A stretch of DNA of 64,000 nt from Paraburkholderia diazotrophica (GCF_900108945.1 NZ_FNYE01000026.1:23757-87756), one strand, 5' to 3'. Counted from the stretch's first letter, positions 25,335 through 35,550 are shown. Notes: generated by a model from the letters alone, not told the origin. Program-made: numbers and translations.

Positions 25335-26354
25335 ATGCTAGATCCTCGCGCACAAACCCTCCTGAAAACGCTGATCGAGCGATATATCGCCGAGGGTCAG
25401 CCGGTTGGCTCGCGCACATTGTCGCGGTACTCCGGGCTCGAGCTCAGTCCGGCGACCATCCGCAACGTGATGTCCGATCTGGAGGAGCTGGGCCTCGTCA
25501 TCAGTCCGCATACGTCGGCGGGACGCATTCCAACGCCACGCGGCTATCGGCTTTTCGTCGACACGATGCTGACCGTCGAGCCCGCTGCCGATGACGATGC
25601 CGTGATGCGCGCGGTGAAGACGACGCTCCAGCCCGGCGAGCCGCAGAAGGTGGTCGCCGCGGCGGCGAGCGTGCTGTCCAACCTGTCCCAATTCGCGGGC
25701 GTCATCCTCACACCGCGCCGCAGCCACGTGTTCAAGCAGATCGAGTTCCTGCGCCTGTCCGACAAGCGCATCCTGCTGATCATCGTGACGCCCGAAGGAG
25801 ACGTGCAGAACCGCATCATGGCGACGCAGCGCGATTTCACGCCGTCGCAGCTCACCGAGGCATCCAATTACATCAATGCACACTTCGCGGGCCTGTCGTT
25901 CGACGAGGTGCGGCGGCGCCTGCGCGAAGAGATCGACGAATTGCGTGGCGACATGACGACGCTGATGCACGCGGCCGTCACCGCGAGCACCGACGTCACC
26001 GACACGGGCGAAACCGTGCTGATTTCCGGCGAGCGCAACCTGCTCGAAGTGGCCGATCTTTCTTCGGACATGGCGCGGCTGCGCAAGCTCTTCGATGTAT
26101 TCGATCAAAAGACGAGTCTCCTTCAGTTGCTTGACGTGTCGAGTCACGCGCAGGGCGTGCAGATTTTCATTGGCGGCGAGTCGAATCTCGTCCCCATCGA
26201 GGAAATGAGCGTCGTGACCGCGCCGTATGAAGTGAACGGCAAGATCGTCGGCACGCTCGGCGTGATCGGGCCGACGCGCATGGCGTACAACCGCGTGATT
26301 CCCATCGTCGACATCACGGCGCGTCTGCTTTCGATGACGCTCAGTCAGCAATAA
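25335..26354 (+). CDS. hrcA: heat-inducible transcription repressor HrcA
   Basis: 339 residues. HrcA represses chaperone operons by binding CIRCE operators and is released on heat shock. The N-terminal winged helix is clear (TLIERYIAEGQPVGSRTLSR and SPATIRNVMSDLEELGL, about residues 11-55), as is the C-terminal IFIGGESNLVPIEEMSVVTA. The start MLDPRAQTLLKT matches the family. The upstream -10 sits so close that the message may be leaderless. No CIRCE element is seen at grpE, dnaK or hrcA itself, so its target is probably groESL elsewhere, with the dnaK block under sigma-32. Confidence 0.95.
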   Translation: MLDPRAQTLLKTLIERYIAEGQPVGSRTLSRYSGLELSPATIRNVMSDLEELGLVISPHTSAGRIPTPRGYRLFVDTMLTVEPAADDDAVMRAVKTTLQPGEPQKVVAAAASVLSNLSQFAGVILTPRRSHVFKQIEFLRLSDKRILLIIVTPEGDVQNRIMATQRDFTPSQLTEASNYINAHFAGLSFDEVRRRLREEIDELRGDMTTLMHAAVTASTDVTDTGETVLISGERNLLEVADLSSDMARLRKLFDVFDQKTSLLQLLDVSSHAQGVQIFIGGESNLVPIEEMSVVTAPYEVNGKIVGTLGVIGPTRMAYNRVIPIVDITARLLSMTLSQQ

Positions 26355-26432
26355 GCCGCAGTAAAGGCGCGCTGCATTCGTCGGCGCATCGCCGCCGTCA
26401 CGATGGTCATCATGCGCGGCGTTTTTCGCCGT

Positions 26433-26494
26433 GCCAATTGGCCGAATGATTGGCCGAATGGCCAGGTATCGGCGGCAGACCGCGCCGCTATAAT
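26433..26494 (+). promoter_or_regulatory. hemH promoter with palindromic repeats
   Basis: A perfect TATAAT (26489-26494) lies 66 bp before the hemH start. Upstream are the 10-base palindrome GCCAATTGGC (26433-26442), the half copy TTGGCCGAATG (26438-26448), and 12 bp further on the full palindrome TGGCC-GAAT-GGCCA (26451-26464). The full copy ends 24 bp before the -10, centred near -43, the same layout as at yggS. This looks like an activator or repressor site. Confidence 0.6.
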
Positions 26495-26560
26495 GTTCTC
26501 CAGTTCAATACGTTCCATACGACCATTACGTGCCGCGCCTGTGCGGCGTTTCTCCAGCCT

Positions 26561-27631
26561 ATGCGCTTCGACCTCGAGCGGCCTTCGCAGCCTGCCGCGG
26601 CACATCGTGTCGCCGTACTGCTCATCAATCTCGGTACGCCCGATGCGCCGACGCCTCGCGCCGTGCGGCGCTATCTCGCGCAGTTCCTGTCCGATCCGCG
26701 CGTGGTCGAGATTCCATCGCTCCTGTGGCAGATCGTCCTGCGCCTGCTGATCCTGCCGTTTCGCGGCGCGGCATCGGCGAAGAAGTATGCAGCCGTGTGG
26801 ATGCCGGAGGGCTCACCGTTGCGCGTGCATACGGAGAAGCAGGTGGAAGGGCTGCGGCATCTGCTGCAGGTGAACGACTACGCGGTGATCGTCGATTACG
26901 CGATGCGTTACGGCACGCCCGGCATTCCCGCGATGCTCAACCAGCTCAAGCTCGCAGGCGCCGAGCGCATCCTCTTGATGCCGATGTACCCGCAGTATTC
27001 GTCGTCGACCACGGCCACCGCTTTCGATGATGCATTCGCCGCGCTCAAGCGGATGCGCAATCAGCCGGAAGTCCGCACCGTGCGCCAGTACGCGGACCAT
27101 CCCGCGTATATCGCGGCGCTGGCCGCGCAGGTGAACCACTCTTGGCACACGCACGGCCGTCCCGATTTCGCGGCCGGCGACAAGCTCGTGCTGAGCTTCC
27201 ACGGCGTGCCGAAGCGCACGCTCGACCTGGGCGATCCGTATCACGAGCAATGTCAGCAGACGGCGTCGCTGTTGATGCACGCACTCGGGCTCACATCCGT
27301 CGAGTGCCGCGTGACGTTCCAGTCGCGCTTCGGCAAGGCGGAGTGGCTGCAGCCTTATACGGCGCCGACGCTGAAGGAACTGGGGGCTGCGGGCGTGCGT
27401 CGCGCGGACGTGTTCTGTCCGGGCTTCACGGCCGACTGCCTCGAAACCATCGAGGAAATCGGCATGGAGGTGCGTGACGAATTCATTCATGCAGGCGGGA
27501 AAGTTTTTCACGCTATTCCCTGCCTGAACGCGTCGCCGGCATGGATCGCGGCGCTCGGCGAAATCGTCGCGCAGCATCTGCAAGGCTGGCCGGTTCAGGT
27601 GAACGTGCCGCAAAGCGCGTCCGTGACCTGA
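26561..27631 (+). CDS. hemH: ferrochelatase
   Basis: 356 residues from ATG 26561. HemH inserts ferrous iron into protoporphyrin IX, the last step of protoheme synthesis, at the inner membrane face. Family blocks are VAVLLINLGTPDAPTPRAVR (about residues 17-36), VDYAMRYGTPGIP, VLSFHGVPKRTLDLGDPY with the catalytic His (about 212), VTFQSRFGKAEWLQPYT, and the acidic metal-site helix FCPGFTADCLETIEEIG (about 285-301). An upstream in-frame start would lie inside the promoter. No good ribosome site is visible. A TATAAT promoter with palindromic sites precedes it. Confidence 0.95.
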   Translation: MRFDLERPSQPAAAHRVAVLLINLGTPDAPTPRAVRRYLAQFLSDPRVVEIPSLLWQIVLRLLILPFRGAASAKKYAAVWMPEGSPLRVHTEKQVEGLRHLLQVNDYAVIVDYAMRYGTPGIPAMLNQLKLAGAERILLMPMYPQYSSSTTATAFDDAFAALKRMRNQPEVRTVRQYADHPAYIAALAAQVNHSWHTHGRPDFAAGDKLVLSFHGVPKRTLDLGDPYHEQCQQTASLLMHALGLTSVECRVTFQSRFGKAEWLQPYTAPTLKELGAAGVRRADVFCPGFTADCLETIEEIGMEVRDEFIHAGGKVFHAIPCLNASPAWIAALGEIVAQHLQGWPVQVNVPQSASVT

Positions 27632-27728
27632 AATTCCGTTTCCGGCACGCAATGTGCGTTCAGGACCGGCTGACGCTTTTCCAGACGTACTCCGTATGAC
27701 CGCGCCTTGGGCGCTCGAAGAAGGACTG

Positions 27729-28136
27729 ATGAACTACAAGATTTCTACCGAACCTGGCGCGCGCCTGCGCATCGACAAATGGCTGTGGGCCGCGCGCTTC
27801 TTCAAGACGCGCTCGCTCGCGGCGGATGCCGTCGAGAAAGGCCGGGTGCGGATCGGCGGCGCGGCCGTGAAGCCGGCGAAGGAGGTGCGCGTCGGCGATA
27901 TGGTCGAGATCGAAATCGAACGGGTCGTGTGGCAGGTCGAAGTGCTCGGCGTATGCGACGTGCGCGGCCCGGCGAGCGTCGCGCAGACGCTCTACGCGGA
28001 AACCGAAGAGAGCAGGCAGAAGCGCCAGCTCGAGCACGAGCGGCGCAAGACGTATCGCGAGCCGGCGGCCGGATTACATGGCCGGCCGACCAAGCGCGAC
28101 AGACGCGTTATCGACAAAATTTCCAGTGGGGATTGA
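27729..28136 (+). CDS. hslR: Hsp15-like S4-domain RNA-binding protein
   Basis: 135 residues from ATG 27729. Hsp15 binds 50S subunits that carry a stranded peptidyl-tRNA and helps recycle them after heat shock. The S4 fold fills residues about 13-75 (RIDKWLWAARFFKTRSLAAD and VRIGGAAVKPAKEVRVGDMV), followed by a basic tail rich in Arg and Lys. GAAGAAGGA before the start is a ribosome site with short spacing. An ATG at 27696 is possible but has no site. The 3' end overlaps a small minus-strand gene by 29 bp. Its place before grpE suits a heat-shock role. Confidence 0.92.
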   Translation: MNYKISTEPGARLRIDKWLWAARFFKTRSLAADAVEKGRVRIGGAAVKPAKEVRVGDMVEIEIERVVWQVEVLGVCDVRGPASVAQTLYAETEESRQKRQLEHERRKTYREPAAGLHGRPTKRDRRVIDKISSGD

Positions 28137-28269
28137 ACAGCTGTTCGATCGTCGCGTGCACACCGCCGTATTCGGTGGTGCGATCGTTGACGACCCCGGA
28201 CATGCAGATGGTCGTGGTGCCTGCAATCAGTACCATTGCGACCACCGATATAGCGAAGGTCAGTTTCAC
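28108..28269 (-). CDS. small hypothetical membrane or secreted protein, 53 residues
   Basis: I do not recognise this protein. It starts with GTG at 28269, four bases after a very strong ribosome site (AAGGGGAG), and ends at TAA 28110-28108. The N-terminus MKLTFAISVVAMVLIAGTTT is a typical membrane anchor or signal sequence. The mature part has two Cys, several His and ends NPHWKFCR. It overlaps the 3' end of hslR on the other strand by 29 bp. Support is the ribosome site plus the signal sequence; homology cannot be judged here. Confidence 0.5.
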   Translation of the reverse strand: MKLTFAISVVAMVLIAGTTTICMSGVVNDRTTEYGGVHATIEQLFNPHWKFCR

Positions 28270-28618
28270 GGTACTCCCCTTGGAGATTGCAAGCGGAAAC
28301 GGGCGGTTCAGCTAGTGGTAAGGTGGGCGTCAGGTTAGGGTTAACGTGCCTTTTCGGACGCTCAAGATGAGTTTAGGACACTCGCGCAGCGCGCTCAATC
28401 TTATTATGATGACGCGCCTGAAATGCTTGTTACCGCGCATTTCCGCGCGCCTGCAAGGTGCAAAAAGCTCTTCGGGTGCCTTGAAATACGGCGTACGCGC
28501 CCTAACTTGAACGGTTGATGCGCGGCGGCGGGTTGTAGCGGCACGATACCGATGTCCATCGGGCGATCCGCATGACCCTTCCGCCGTTTCTTGGCCTTAA
28601 TTTTTGAATTTCAGCGAC
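28270..28618 (+). promoter_or_regulatory. grpE upstream region with sigma-32-like promoter
   Basis: This 349-bp gap has no gene that I can support. CTTGAAA (28480-28486) is followed after 13 bp by CCCTAACT (28500-28507), close to the sigma-32 pattern CTTGAAA and CCCCATNT. The stretch around 28395-28420 is more AT-rich than its surroundings. The grpE start follows about 110 bp downstream. Confidence 0.55.
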
Positions 28619-29218
28619 ATGGAAAACACGCAAGAGAAACCGACGAGCCAGAACCCCACGCCCGCCGACGAAGCGCGCCAGGCCGCAGAGGCCGCATCGG
28701 GCGAGCAGCAGGCACAGCAGCCGGAAGCGGGCGCTGCCGAACAGCCGGCACAAGCCGCGCAGGCAGACGCCGAGGCCGCGCTGGCCGAAGCTCAGGCGAA
28801 AGTAGCCGAATTGCAGGAAAGCTTCCTGCGCGCGAAAGCGGAGACGGAAAACGTCCGCCGCCGTGGCCAGGAAGACGTCGCGAAGGCGCACAAATTCGCT
28901 ATCGAAAGTTTTGCCGAGCATCTGCTACCCGTCGTCGACAGCCTCGAAGCCGCCGTTGCGCATTCGAGCGACGATCTGGCAAAGGTGCGCGAAGGCGTCG
29001 AACTCACGCTGCGTCAGCTGACGGGCGCGCTCGAAAAGGGCAAGGTCGTCGCGCTGAACCCGGTCGGCGAGAAGTTCGATCCGCATCGCCATCAGGCCAT
29101 TTCGATGGTGCCGGCCGAGCAGGAGCCGAATACCGTCGTCTCTGTGCTGCAAAAGGGCTACGTGATCGCCGATCGCGTGCTGCGTCCGGCGCTGGTGACG
29201 GTCGCGGCGCCCAAGTAA
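28619..29218 (+). CDS. grpE: GrpE nucleotide-exchange factor
   Basis: 199 residues from ATG 28619; an in-frame TTG at 28604 is less likely. GrpE releases ADP from DnaK. The first 60 residues are low-complexity, rich in Ala, Gln and Glu. Then comes the long dimer helix (about 60-110; KAETENVRRRGQEDVAKAHK), and the C-terminal beta domain has the family block GEKFDPHRHQAISMVPAEQE and ends VLQKGYVIADRVLRPALVTV. It opens the cluster grpE, thioredoxin, dnaK, dnaJ under a sigma-32-like promoter. Confidence 0.95.
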   Translation: MENTQEKPTSQNPTPADEARQAAEAASGEQQAQQPEAGAAEQPAQAAQADAEAALAEAQAKVAELQESFLRAKAETENVRRRGQEDVAKAHKFAIESFAEHLLPVVDSLEAAVAHSSDDLAKVREGVELTLRQLTGALEKGKVVALNPVGEKFDPHRHQAISMVPAEQEPNTVVSVLQKGYVIADRVLRPALVTVAAPK

Positions 29219-29236
29219 GCACCTGTCTGTACCGTC

Positions 29237-29770
29237 ATGGCCGGCATACCCGTCGACAGCGCCGCGTTCGCGGCCTTCGACATGCAGGAACTCACCGCCG
29301 AAACCTTCGACGCCGGACTTCAGTCCGCGGGCGACGAACTGGCAGTGGTGTTTTTCTGGGGGCTCGACTGCTACAACTGCGAGGTCGCGAAAAAGGCGAT
29401 GCTCGCGCAGCCAGACGCGATCCGCGCGCTCGGCCTGCGGTGGTTTCACAGCAATGTCTATGAGCATCGCGATCTCGGCCGGCGGTTCATGCTGCACGGC
29501 GTGCCGACGTGGTTCTTCTTCCATCGCGGCAAGCGTCTCGGCCGGGCGACCGGCTGGCACGGCCTCGCACAGTTCGAGGCGGCCGTTGCCGCGGCCCGTG
29601 AGAAAATGCGCGCGGCCGACGTACACATGGCCGGTTTGGGCACGGCCGGTCCGGCCGCGGCTGGCGCAGGGGCAGCGGCGGGCTCGGGCGCAATCGGCTC
29701 AGGCGCATCCGGCTCAGGCGCCGCTGACGAGACGGGCAAACCAGCCTCGGACAACGGCCGCACCGATTGA
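29237..29770 (+). CDS. thioredoxin-like protein in the dnaK cluster
   Basis: 177 residues. A thioredoxin fold fills residues about 15-118: VVFFWGLDCYNCEVAKKAML carries a CYNC redox motif in place of the usual CGPC, and HGVPTWFFFHRGKRLG supplies the cis-Pro (VPT). The last 50 residues are low-complexity Gly, Ala and Ser and look disordered. No signal peptide, so cytoplasmic. It starts 18 bp after grpE and probably shares its transcript. It may reduce or hold proteins for the DnaK system under heat or oxidative stress; that role is inferred from position only. Confidence 0.85.
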   Translation: MAGIPVDSAAFAAFDMQELTAETFDAGLQSAGDELAVVFFWGLDCYNCEVAKKAMLAQPDAIRALGLRWFHSNVYEHRDLGRRFMLHGVPTWFFFHRGKRLGRATGWHGLAQFEAAVAAAREKMRAADVHMAGLGTAGPAAAGAGAAAGSGAIGSGASGSGAADETGKPASDNGRTD

Positions 29771-29801
29771 AAAAATTTAATGACCGCATCGTATTTGGGG
29801 T

Positions 29802-29829
29802 CTTGAAAACGATGTGGGCGCACTTATGT
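29802..29829 (+). promoter_or_regulatory. sigma-32-like promoter of dnaK
   Basis: CTTGAAA (29802-29808) is followed after 13 bp by ACTTATGT (29822-29829). The -35 is exact; the -10 matches the CCCCATNT pattern only partly. The 13-bp spacer is the same as at grpE. dnaK starts about 93 bp downstream. Confidence 0.45.
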
Positions 29830-29922
29830 TGAGTGCAGGGTGAAATTCAGGGCGGGGCGCCCGGCGGCCGGATTGGCCAACCAGCGATGCCCGCAACGAT
29901 CAAAGTCAGGAGATTAGTAAAA

Positions 29923-31875
<1,953 letters not shown>

Positions 31876-31899
31876 GCCGGGTTGCTCTTTAACCGCAAG

Positions 31900-32000
31900 G
31901 CTGCGCATAGCGATATGCGCAGCCCGGCTGCAAAGGTTGGCGCCTGACGGAAGTCTGCGGCGTTTGACCGGATCACGCGCCTGGCGAGCCTTTTTGGCTC
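31900..32000 (+). other. two hairpins in the dnaK-dnaJ gap
   Basis: GCTGCGCATA (31900-31909) and TATGCGCAGC (31914-31923) form a perfect 10-bp stem with loop GCGA. GAGCC (31986-31990) and GGCTC (31996-32000) form a small stem around TTTTT. Neither has a following T-tract. They may set the dnaK to dnaJ message ratio or protect the dnaK 3' end. The rest of the 261-bp gap shows no gene. Confidence 0.5.
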
Positions 32001-32136
32001 TCCGGGCACATTTGTTTTATGGAGGGCGCGGCTTTTGACCCGTAATTGCGGTCGGGGCCCAAGCCTTACGAGTCGCGAGACTCCAGCATTCAAGAGGAGC
32101 CGCCGCGCCGCATTGCGCGGATGGCGTTGAACCGAT

Positions 32137-33270
32137 ATGGCGAAACGGGATTACTACGACGTTCTGGGTCTCGCAAAGAACGCGAGCGACGACGAAATCA
32201 AGAAGGCTTATCGCAAGCTCGCGATGAAGCATCACCCCGACCGCAATCCGGGCAACAAGGATGCGGAAGAGCATTTCAAAGAGGCGAAGGAAGCCTATGA
32301 AATGCTGTCGGACTCGCAAAAGCGCGCGGCCTATGACCAGTACGGCCACGCGGGCGTCGATCCGAACATGGCGGGCGCGGGCGCTCAGGGTTTCGGCGGT
32401 TTTGCCGACGCATTCGGCGATATTTTCGGCGACATCTTCGGCCAGGCGGCGGGCGGTGGACGCGGCGGCCGCAGCGGTCCCCAGGTGTATCGCGGCGCCG
32501 ACCTGCGCTACAGCATGGAAATCACGCTCGAACAGGCCGCTCACGGTTACGATACCCAGATCCGCGTGCCGAGCTGGGTGTCGTGCGAAGTCTGTCACGG
32601 TTCGGGCGCGAAGCCGGGTACGAAGCCGGAAACCTGCCCGACCTGTAACGGCGCGGGCGCGGTGCGGATGTCGCAGGGCTTCTTCAGTATCCAGCAGACG
32701 TGCCCGAAGTGCCACGGCACGGGCACCTACATTCCCGAGCCTTGCACGCACTGCCACGGCGCAGGCAAGACGAAGGAAACCAAGACGCTGGAAGTGAAGA
32801 TTCCGGCAGGCATCGACGACGGCATGCGTATCCGTTCGGCGGGCAACGGCGAGCCGGGCATCAACGGCGGTCCGTCGGGCGACCTGTACGTCGAGATTCA
32901 CATCAAGGCGCACCCGGTATTCGAGCGCGACGGCGACGACCTGCATTGCCAGATGCCGATCCCGTTCACGAAGGCGGCATTGGGCGGCGAGATCGAAGTG
33001 CCGACGCTTGCAGGGCGCGCGAGCTTCACGGTGCCGGAAGGCACGCAGTCGGGCAAGACGTTCCGTCTGCGCAGCAAGGGCATCAAGGGTCTGCGCTCGA
33101 GCATTGCTGGCGATCTCTACGTGCATGTGCAGGTGGAAACGCCCGTCAAGCTCACCGAGTCGCAGCGCGAGTTGTTGCAGCAGTTCGAGAAGTCGCTGGT
33201 CGAAGGCGGCGCGCGTCACAGCCCGCAGAGCAAGAGCTGGTTCGACCGGGTCAAGAGCTTCTTTGACTAA
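32137..33270 (+). CDS. dnaJ: co-chaperone DnaJ (Hsp40)
   Basis: 377 residues. DnaJ delivers substrates to DnaK and stimulates its ATPase. The J domain has the HPD motif at residues 33-35 (AMKHHPDRNPGNKDA). A Gly/Phe-rich linker follows (about 75-115). Four zinc repeats CxxCxGxG are intact (CEVCHGSG, CPTCNGAG, CPKCHGTG, CTHCHGAG; about 150-210). The C-terminal substrate domain and dimer helix complete the type I architecture. Confidence 0.98.
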   Translation: MAKRDYYDVLGLAKNASDDEIKKAYRKLAMKHHPDRNPGNKDAEEHFKEAKEAYEMLSDSQKRAAYDQYGHAGVDPNMAGAGAQGFGGFADAFGDIFGDIFGQAAGGGRGGRSGPQVYRGADLRYSMEITLEQAAHGYDTQIRVPSWVSCEVCHGSGAKPGTKPETCPTCNGAGAVRMSQGFFSIQQTCPKCHGTGTYIPEPCTHCHGAGKTKETKTLEVKIPAGIDDGMRIRSAGNGEPGINGGPSGDLYVEIHIKAHPVFERDGDDLHCQMPIPFTKAALGGEIEVPTLAGRASFTVPEGTQSGKTFRLRSKGIKGLRSSIAGDLYVHVQVETPVKLTESQRELLQQFEKSLVEGGARHSPQSKSWFDRVKSFFD

Positions 33271-33294
33271 CGCGTTCCGAAGTTGGCGGTATGC

Positions 33295-35175
33295 ATGACG
33301 TCTCACGAAACAGCGGCTCACGAAAGAGGCACCGTCTTCGCGTTGCTGGACGACTGCGACTCGACACCCAGTCGCCCGTCGAGCCGGCTCTATACCGGCT
33401 TTAGGCACGAGCACGTCTGTACGGACGTCGCGCAACTGGATGCCGTGTGCGAGGCGGCGTCGGCCGATGTGGACGGCGGCCTTTTCGCCGTCGTGCTGGC
33501 CGACTACGAGTTCGGGCAGGCTATGCATCAGAAGACGCAGCGCGCCGCTGGCACGCTGCGTTTTTTATTGTTCGATTCTTGCCGGAAGATGTCGCGCGAC
33601 GAGGTCGACACGTGGCTTGCGCTGCACGACAGTGCGGCTGTCGAGCCGTCGGTGGCGGGCATCGGCGGCGTCGAGGCGAGCGTCGACGAACGCGAGTTCA
33701 CGCAGGCCATCGGCGCCATTCACGACGCCTTGCGCGCCGGCGACTCCTATCAGATCAACTACACGTACCGGCTCGTCTTCGACGTGTTCGGCACGCCCGC
33801 CGCGCTGTTCCGGCGGCTGCGCGCGCGGCAGTCGGTGCATTACGGCGCGCTGATCGCGCTGCCGGACGGCCGTTGGGTCGTGTCGTGCTCACCTGAACTG
33901 TTCGTCGAGAAGAAGGGCGCTTCGCTGCGCACACGGCCGATGAAAGGCACCATGCCGCGCTCGGCGGATACGGCGCAAGACCGCGCGGCCGCCGATTTTC
34001 TCGCCCACGATCCGAAGAATCGTGCGGAAAACGTGATGATCGTCGACTTGCTGCGCAACGACCTGTCGCGGATCGCCGAAACGGGCACGGTGAAGACGCC
34101 GGCGCTCTTTTCGATCGAGCCGTATCAGTCGCTGTGGCAGATGACATCGACCGTCACGGCTACGCTGCGGGGACGCACCACTTTCGCCGATGTTCTGCGC
34201 GCGCTCTTTCCATGCGGGTCAATCACGGGCGCGCCCAAGCACAAGACGATGCAACTGATCGAGCAGCTCGAATCGACGCCGCGCGGCTTGTACACGGGTG
34301 CGATCGGCTGGCTCGATGCGCAGCCGGATCTCGGCGAAGCGGTCGGCCGGCAGTGCGGCGATTTCTGCCTGTCGGTGGCGATCCGCACGCTGACGCTCGG
34401 CGCGCCGACGCAGGCCGGCCGGCGGCGCGGCGAAATGGGCATCGGCGCGGGTATCGTGCTCGATAGCGTTGCGCAAGACGAATACGCGGAGTGCAAATTG
34501 AAAGCGCGTTTCCTGACGGAAGCCGATCCCGGTTTCCAGCTGTTCGAAACGATGTACGCGACGCGCGAGGACGGCGTGCGCCACGTCGATCGCCATATCG
34601 CGCGGCTTGGAAACAGCGCCCGCTGGCTGGGCTTCCGTTTCGACGAAGAGGCCGTGCGCGCGAAGCTCGCTGCGCAATGCGCAGCGCTGCGCGCCGACAC
34701 GCCGCACCGGATGCGGCTGACGCTCGACAAGACAGGCGCGGTGGAAATCACCTCCGCGCTGCTCGTCCCGCTGACGGAAGAAGTGGTCGGCGTGCTGCTC
34801 GGCCCCGATCACGGATTCGCGACGACGCAGGCGGCAGATCCATTGCTGCTGCACAAGACGACGCGCCGCGCGGAATACGATCGCGGCTGGCGTGAAGCCG
34901 AAACGCATGATGCGTTCGATACGCTGTTCTTCAACGAGAAAGGCGAGTTGACCGAGGGTGGACGATCGAACGTGTTCGTGAAGCTGGAAGGCCGGTGGTG
35001 GACGCCGCCGTTGTCGTCGGGCTTGTTGCCGGGCGTGATGCGGAGCGTGCTGCTCGATGATCCTGCGATGCAGGCGGGCGAGCGCGCATTGACTCGGGAC
35101 GATGTGTCGAACGCAGAAGCGCTGATGCTCTGCAATGCGCTGCGTGGGGCATTGCCGGCGCGGATTATCGGTTGA
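33295..35175 (+). CDS. pabB: fused aminodeoxychorismate synthase I / aminodeoxychorismate lyase
   Basis: 626 residues from ATG 33295. Two enzymes of p-aminobenzoate synthesis are joined. Residues about 1-390 are PabB, a chorismate-binding domain with LFPCGSITGAPKHKTMQLIE and the C-terminal GIGAGIVLDS block. Residues about 410-626 are PabC, a class IV aminotransferase-fold lyase, with the PLP lysine in LLLHKTTRRAEYDRG, then EGGRSNVFVKLEGRWWTPPL and SSGLLPGVMRSVLL. The product feeds folate synthesis, as does folK 2 kb downstream. The fusion is usual in Burkholderia. It starts 24 bp after dnaJ. Confidence 0.94.
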   Translation: MTSHETAAHERGTVFALLDDCDSTPSRPSSRLYTGFRHEHVCTDVAQLDAVCEAASADVDGGLFAVVLADYEFGQAMHQKTQRAAGTLRFLLFDSCRKMSRDEVDTWLALHDSAAVEPSVAGIGGVEASVDEREFTQAIGAIHDALRAGDSYQINYTYRLVFDVFGTPAALFRRLRARQSVHYGALIALPDGRWVVSCSPELFVEKKGASLRTRPMKGTMPRSADTAQDRAAADFLAHDPKNRAENVMIVDLLRNDLSRIAETGTVKTPALFSIEPYQSLWQMTSTVTATLRGRTTFADVLRALFPCGSITGAPKHKTMQLIEQLESTPRGLYTGAIGWLDAQPDLGEAVGRQCGDFCLSVAIRTLTLGAPTQAGRRRGEMGIGAGIVLDSVAQDEYAECKLKARFLTEADPGFQLFETMYATREDGVRHVDRHIARLGNSARWLGFRFDEEAVRAKLAAQCAALRADTPHRMRLTLDKTGAVEITSALLVPLTEEVVGVLLGPDHGFATTQAADPLLLHKTTRRAEYDRGWREAETHDAFDTLFFNEKGELTEGGRSNVFVKLEGRWWTPPLSSGLLPGVMRSVLLDDPAMQAGERALTRDDVSNAEALMLCNALRGALPARIIG

Positions 35176-35208
35176 TCGTTCTGGCCGGCGGATCGGAAAG
35201 GGCACGCA

Positions 35209-35343
35209 TCAGCCGTGATGGCGATGAATCAGTCGCCCGATCCACGCGGCGAGACGCTCGGGCCAGGTGACGTCGTCGTGTTGATGAGGATGGCTTGAGT
35301 GGTCACGCATGCTCGTGACGTCGATCAGGCAAAAGGGGCTCAT
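35209..35343 (-). CDS. small hypothetical protein, 44 residues, His-rich
   Basis: I do not recognise it. The ATG at 35343 has a ribosome site GGAGAG six bases upstream. The protein has a hydrophobic N-terminus (MSPFCLIDVTSM), a His cluster (HSSHPHQHDD) and an amphipathic end WPERLAAWIGRLIHRHHG. The His cluster suggests metal binding, but that is only a guess. The next 207 bp up to panB show no other gene. Confidence 0.5.
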   Translation of the reverse strand: MSPFCLIDVTSMRDHSSHPHQHDDVTWPERLAAWIGRLIHRHHG

Positions 35344-35550
35344 GGTCGTCTCTCCGTTGACGCGCGGGTCCGCACGTTGGAAAGAGAACGAAGATAGGCG
35401 ACGGGAATTACACGCCGAATGGACCGGCCTTGACAGGATTCTGGACGTCCGGTTCAGCTTGAGTTGGCGACTGAATCCCAACAGCGACAGCGGCGGCGCA
35501 TGTATGTATCACCACGCGCCGCTGCGTGTGTGCCCACAGCGGGCGTGTAC

